Shown here one piece after another: positions 5,343-5,466 of a stretch of 5,466 nt of DNA. A program made the position numbers and the translations under genes. Every line of letters begins with the position of its first letter. Positions within the stretch are counted from its first letter, which is position 1. The notes below the pieces were generated by a model. It was given only the letters and a program-made list of their open reading frames with translations. It was not told the DNA's origin and did not search any database. Origin of the DNA: Syntrophaceae bacterium PtaB.Bin038 (GTDB lineage: Bacteria > Desulfobacterota > Syntrophia > Syntrophales > UBA2192); the NCBI GenBank assembly GCA_002067855.1, contig MVQS01000334.1, forward strand, positions 1 through 5,466, in the 5' to 3' direction.

Positions 5343-5466
5343 TTAGCTGTATTTGAGGACGATGCCTTCGATGATGTTGGAGACGTCCTCGCAGTTGTCC
5401 ACGGCGGTCTCGATCCGGCCGATGATGTCCTTGACCTTGATGAGCTCGATGGCGTCCTTCTCCTCC
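5343..5466 (-). CDS. DUF47/PhoU-like protein, C-terminal 40 residues (5' end outside window)
   Basis: The minus-strand frame is open from the window edge to TAA at 5345-5343. The visible tail includes EKDAIELIKVKDI, RIETAVDNCEDVSN and IIEGIVLKYS. This closely fits the C-terminal helix of the DUF47 (PhoU-divergent, TIGR00153-type) family, in which a D-x-CEDV-x-N pattern near the end is conserved. Family members are helical, metal-binding cytoplasmic proteins usually encoded next to PiT-type phosphate permeases. No permease is visible here; it may lie beyond the right edge, upstream of this gene. The RAYT element starts 5 bp after the stop, leaving no room for a native terminator. Confidence 0.75.
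   Translation of the reverse strand, partial: EEKDAIELIKVKDIIGRIETAVDNCEDVSNIIEGIVLKYS

Overview
The window is GC-rich, with G/C at most third codon positions. It looks like a chromosomal stretch from a Gram-negative bacterium. The gene content (an ExeA-like AAA ATPase, a DUF47/PhoU-like protein, a CrtC/AttH-like lipocalin protein and a RAYT transposase) fits a deltaproteobacterial or Desulfobacterota-type genome. That placement is an inference from protein style; no rRNA or other marker is present.

Layout from left to right. A 5'-truncated CrtC/AttH-family gene (1-494, + strand) is the only plus-strand gene. It converges on a small single-pass membrane protein gene (680-862, - strand). Everything further right is also on the minus strand and in transcription order reads: the 3' end of a DUF47/PhoU-like gene (5466-5343), an inserted RAYT transposase element (5337-4298), a C45-family Ntn hydrolase (4287-3217), an exported SleB-like cell-wall hydrolase (3220-2546), and an ExeA-like ATPase with a transmembrane segment and a C-terminal LysM-like domain (2404-1070). 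No tRNA, rRNA or CRISPR array was seen.

The C45 and cell-wall hydrolase genes overlap by 4 nt (TTGA: TTG start with TGA stop), and a Shine-Dalgarno sequence lies inside the upstream gene, so they are very likely translationally coupled. The ATPase has its own good sigma70-like promoter candidate at 2467-2495. A hydrolase acting on the wall and a wall-binding ATPase as neighbours suggest a cell-envelope theme, but a shared pathway is not proven.

The most distinctive structure is the mobile element. It is a 315-aa REP-associated tyrosine transposase (HUH/Y1) with a DnaA-like C-terminal helix-turn-helix, enclosed by 29-bp perfect inverted repeats (4298-4326 and 5309-5337). The repeats extend imperfectly to 36 bp (4291-4326 and 5309-5344). 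One repeat contains the transposase stop codon. The element sits between the stop of the DUF47 gene (5 bp away) and the start of the C45 gene (10 bp away), disrupting neither reading frame. It appears less GC-rich than its neighbours. The C45 gene now lacks an obvious ribosome binding site, which may be a consequence of the insertion.
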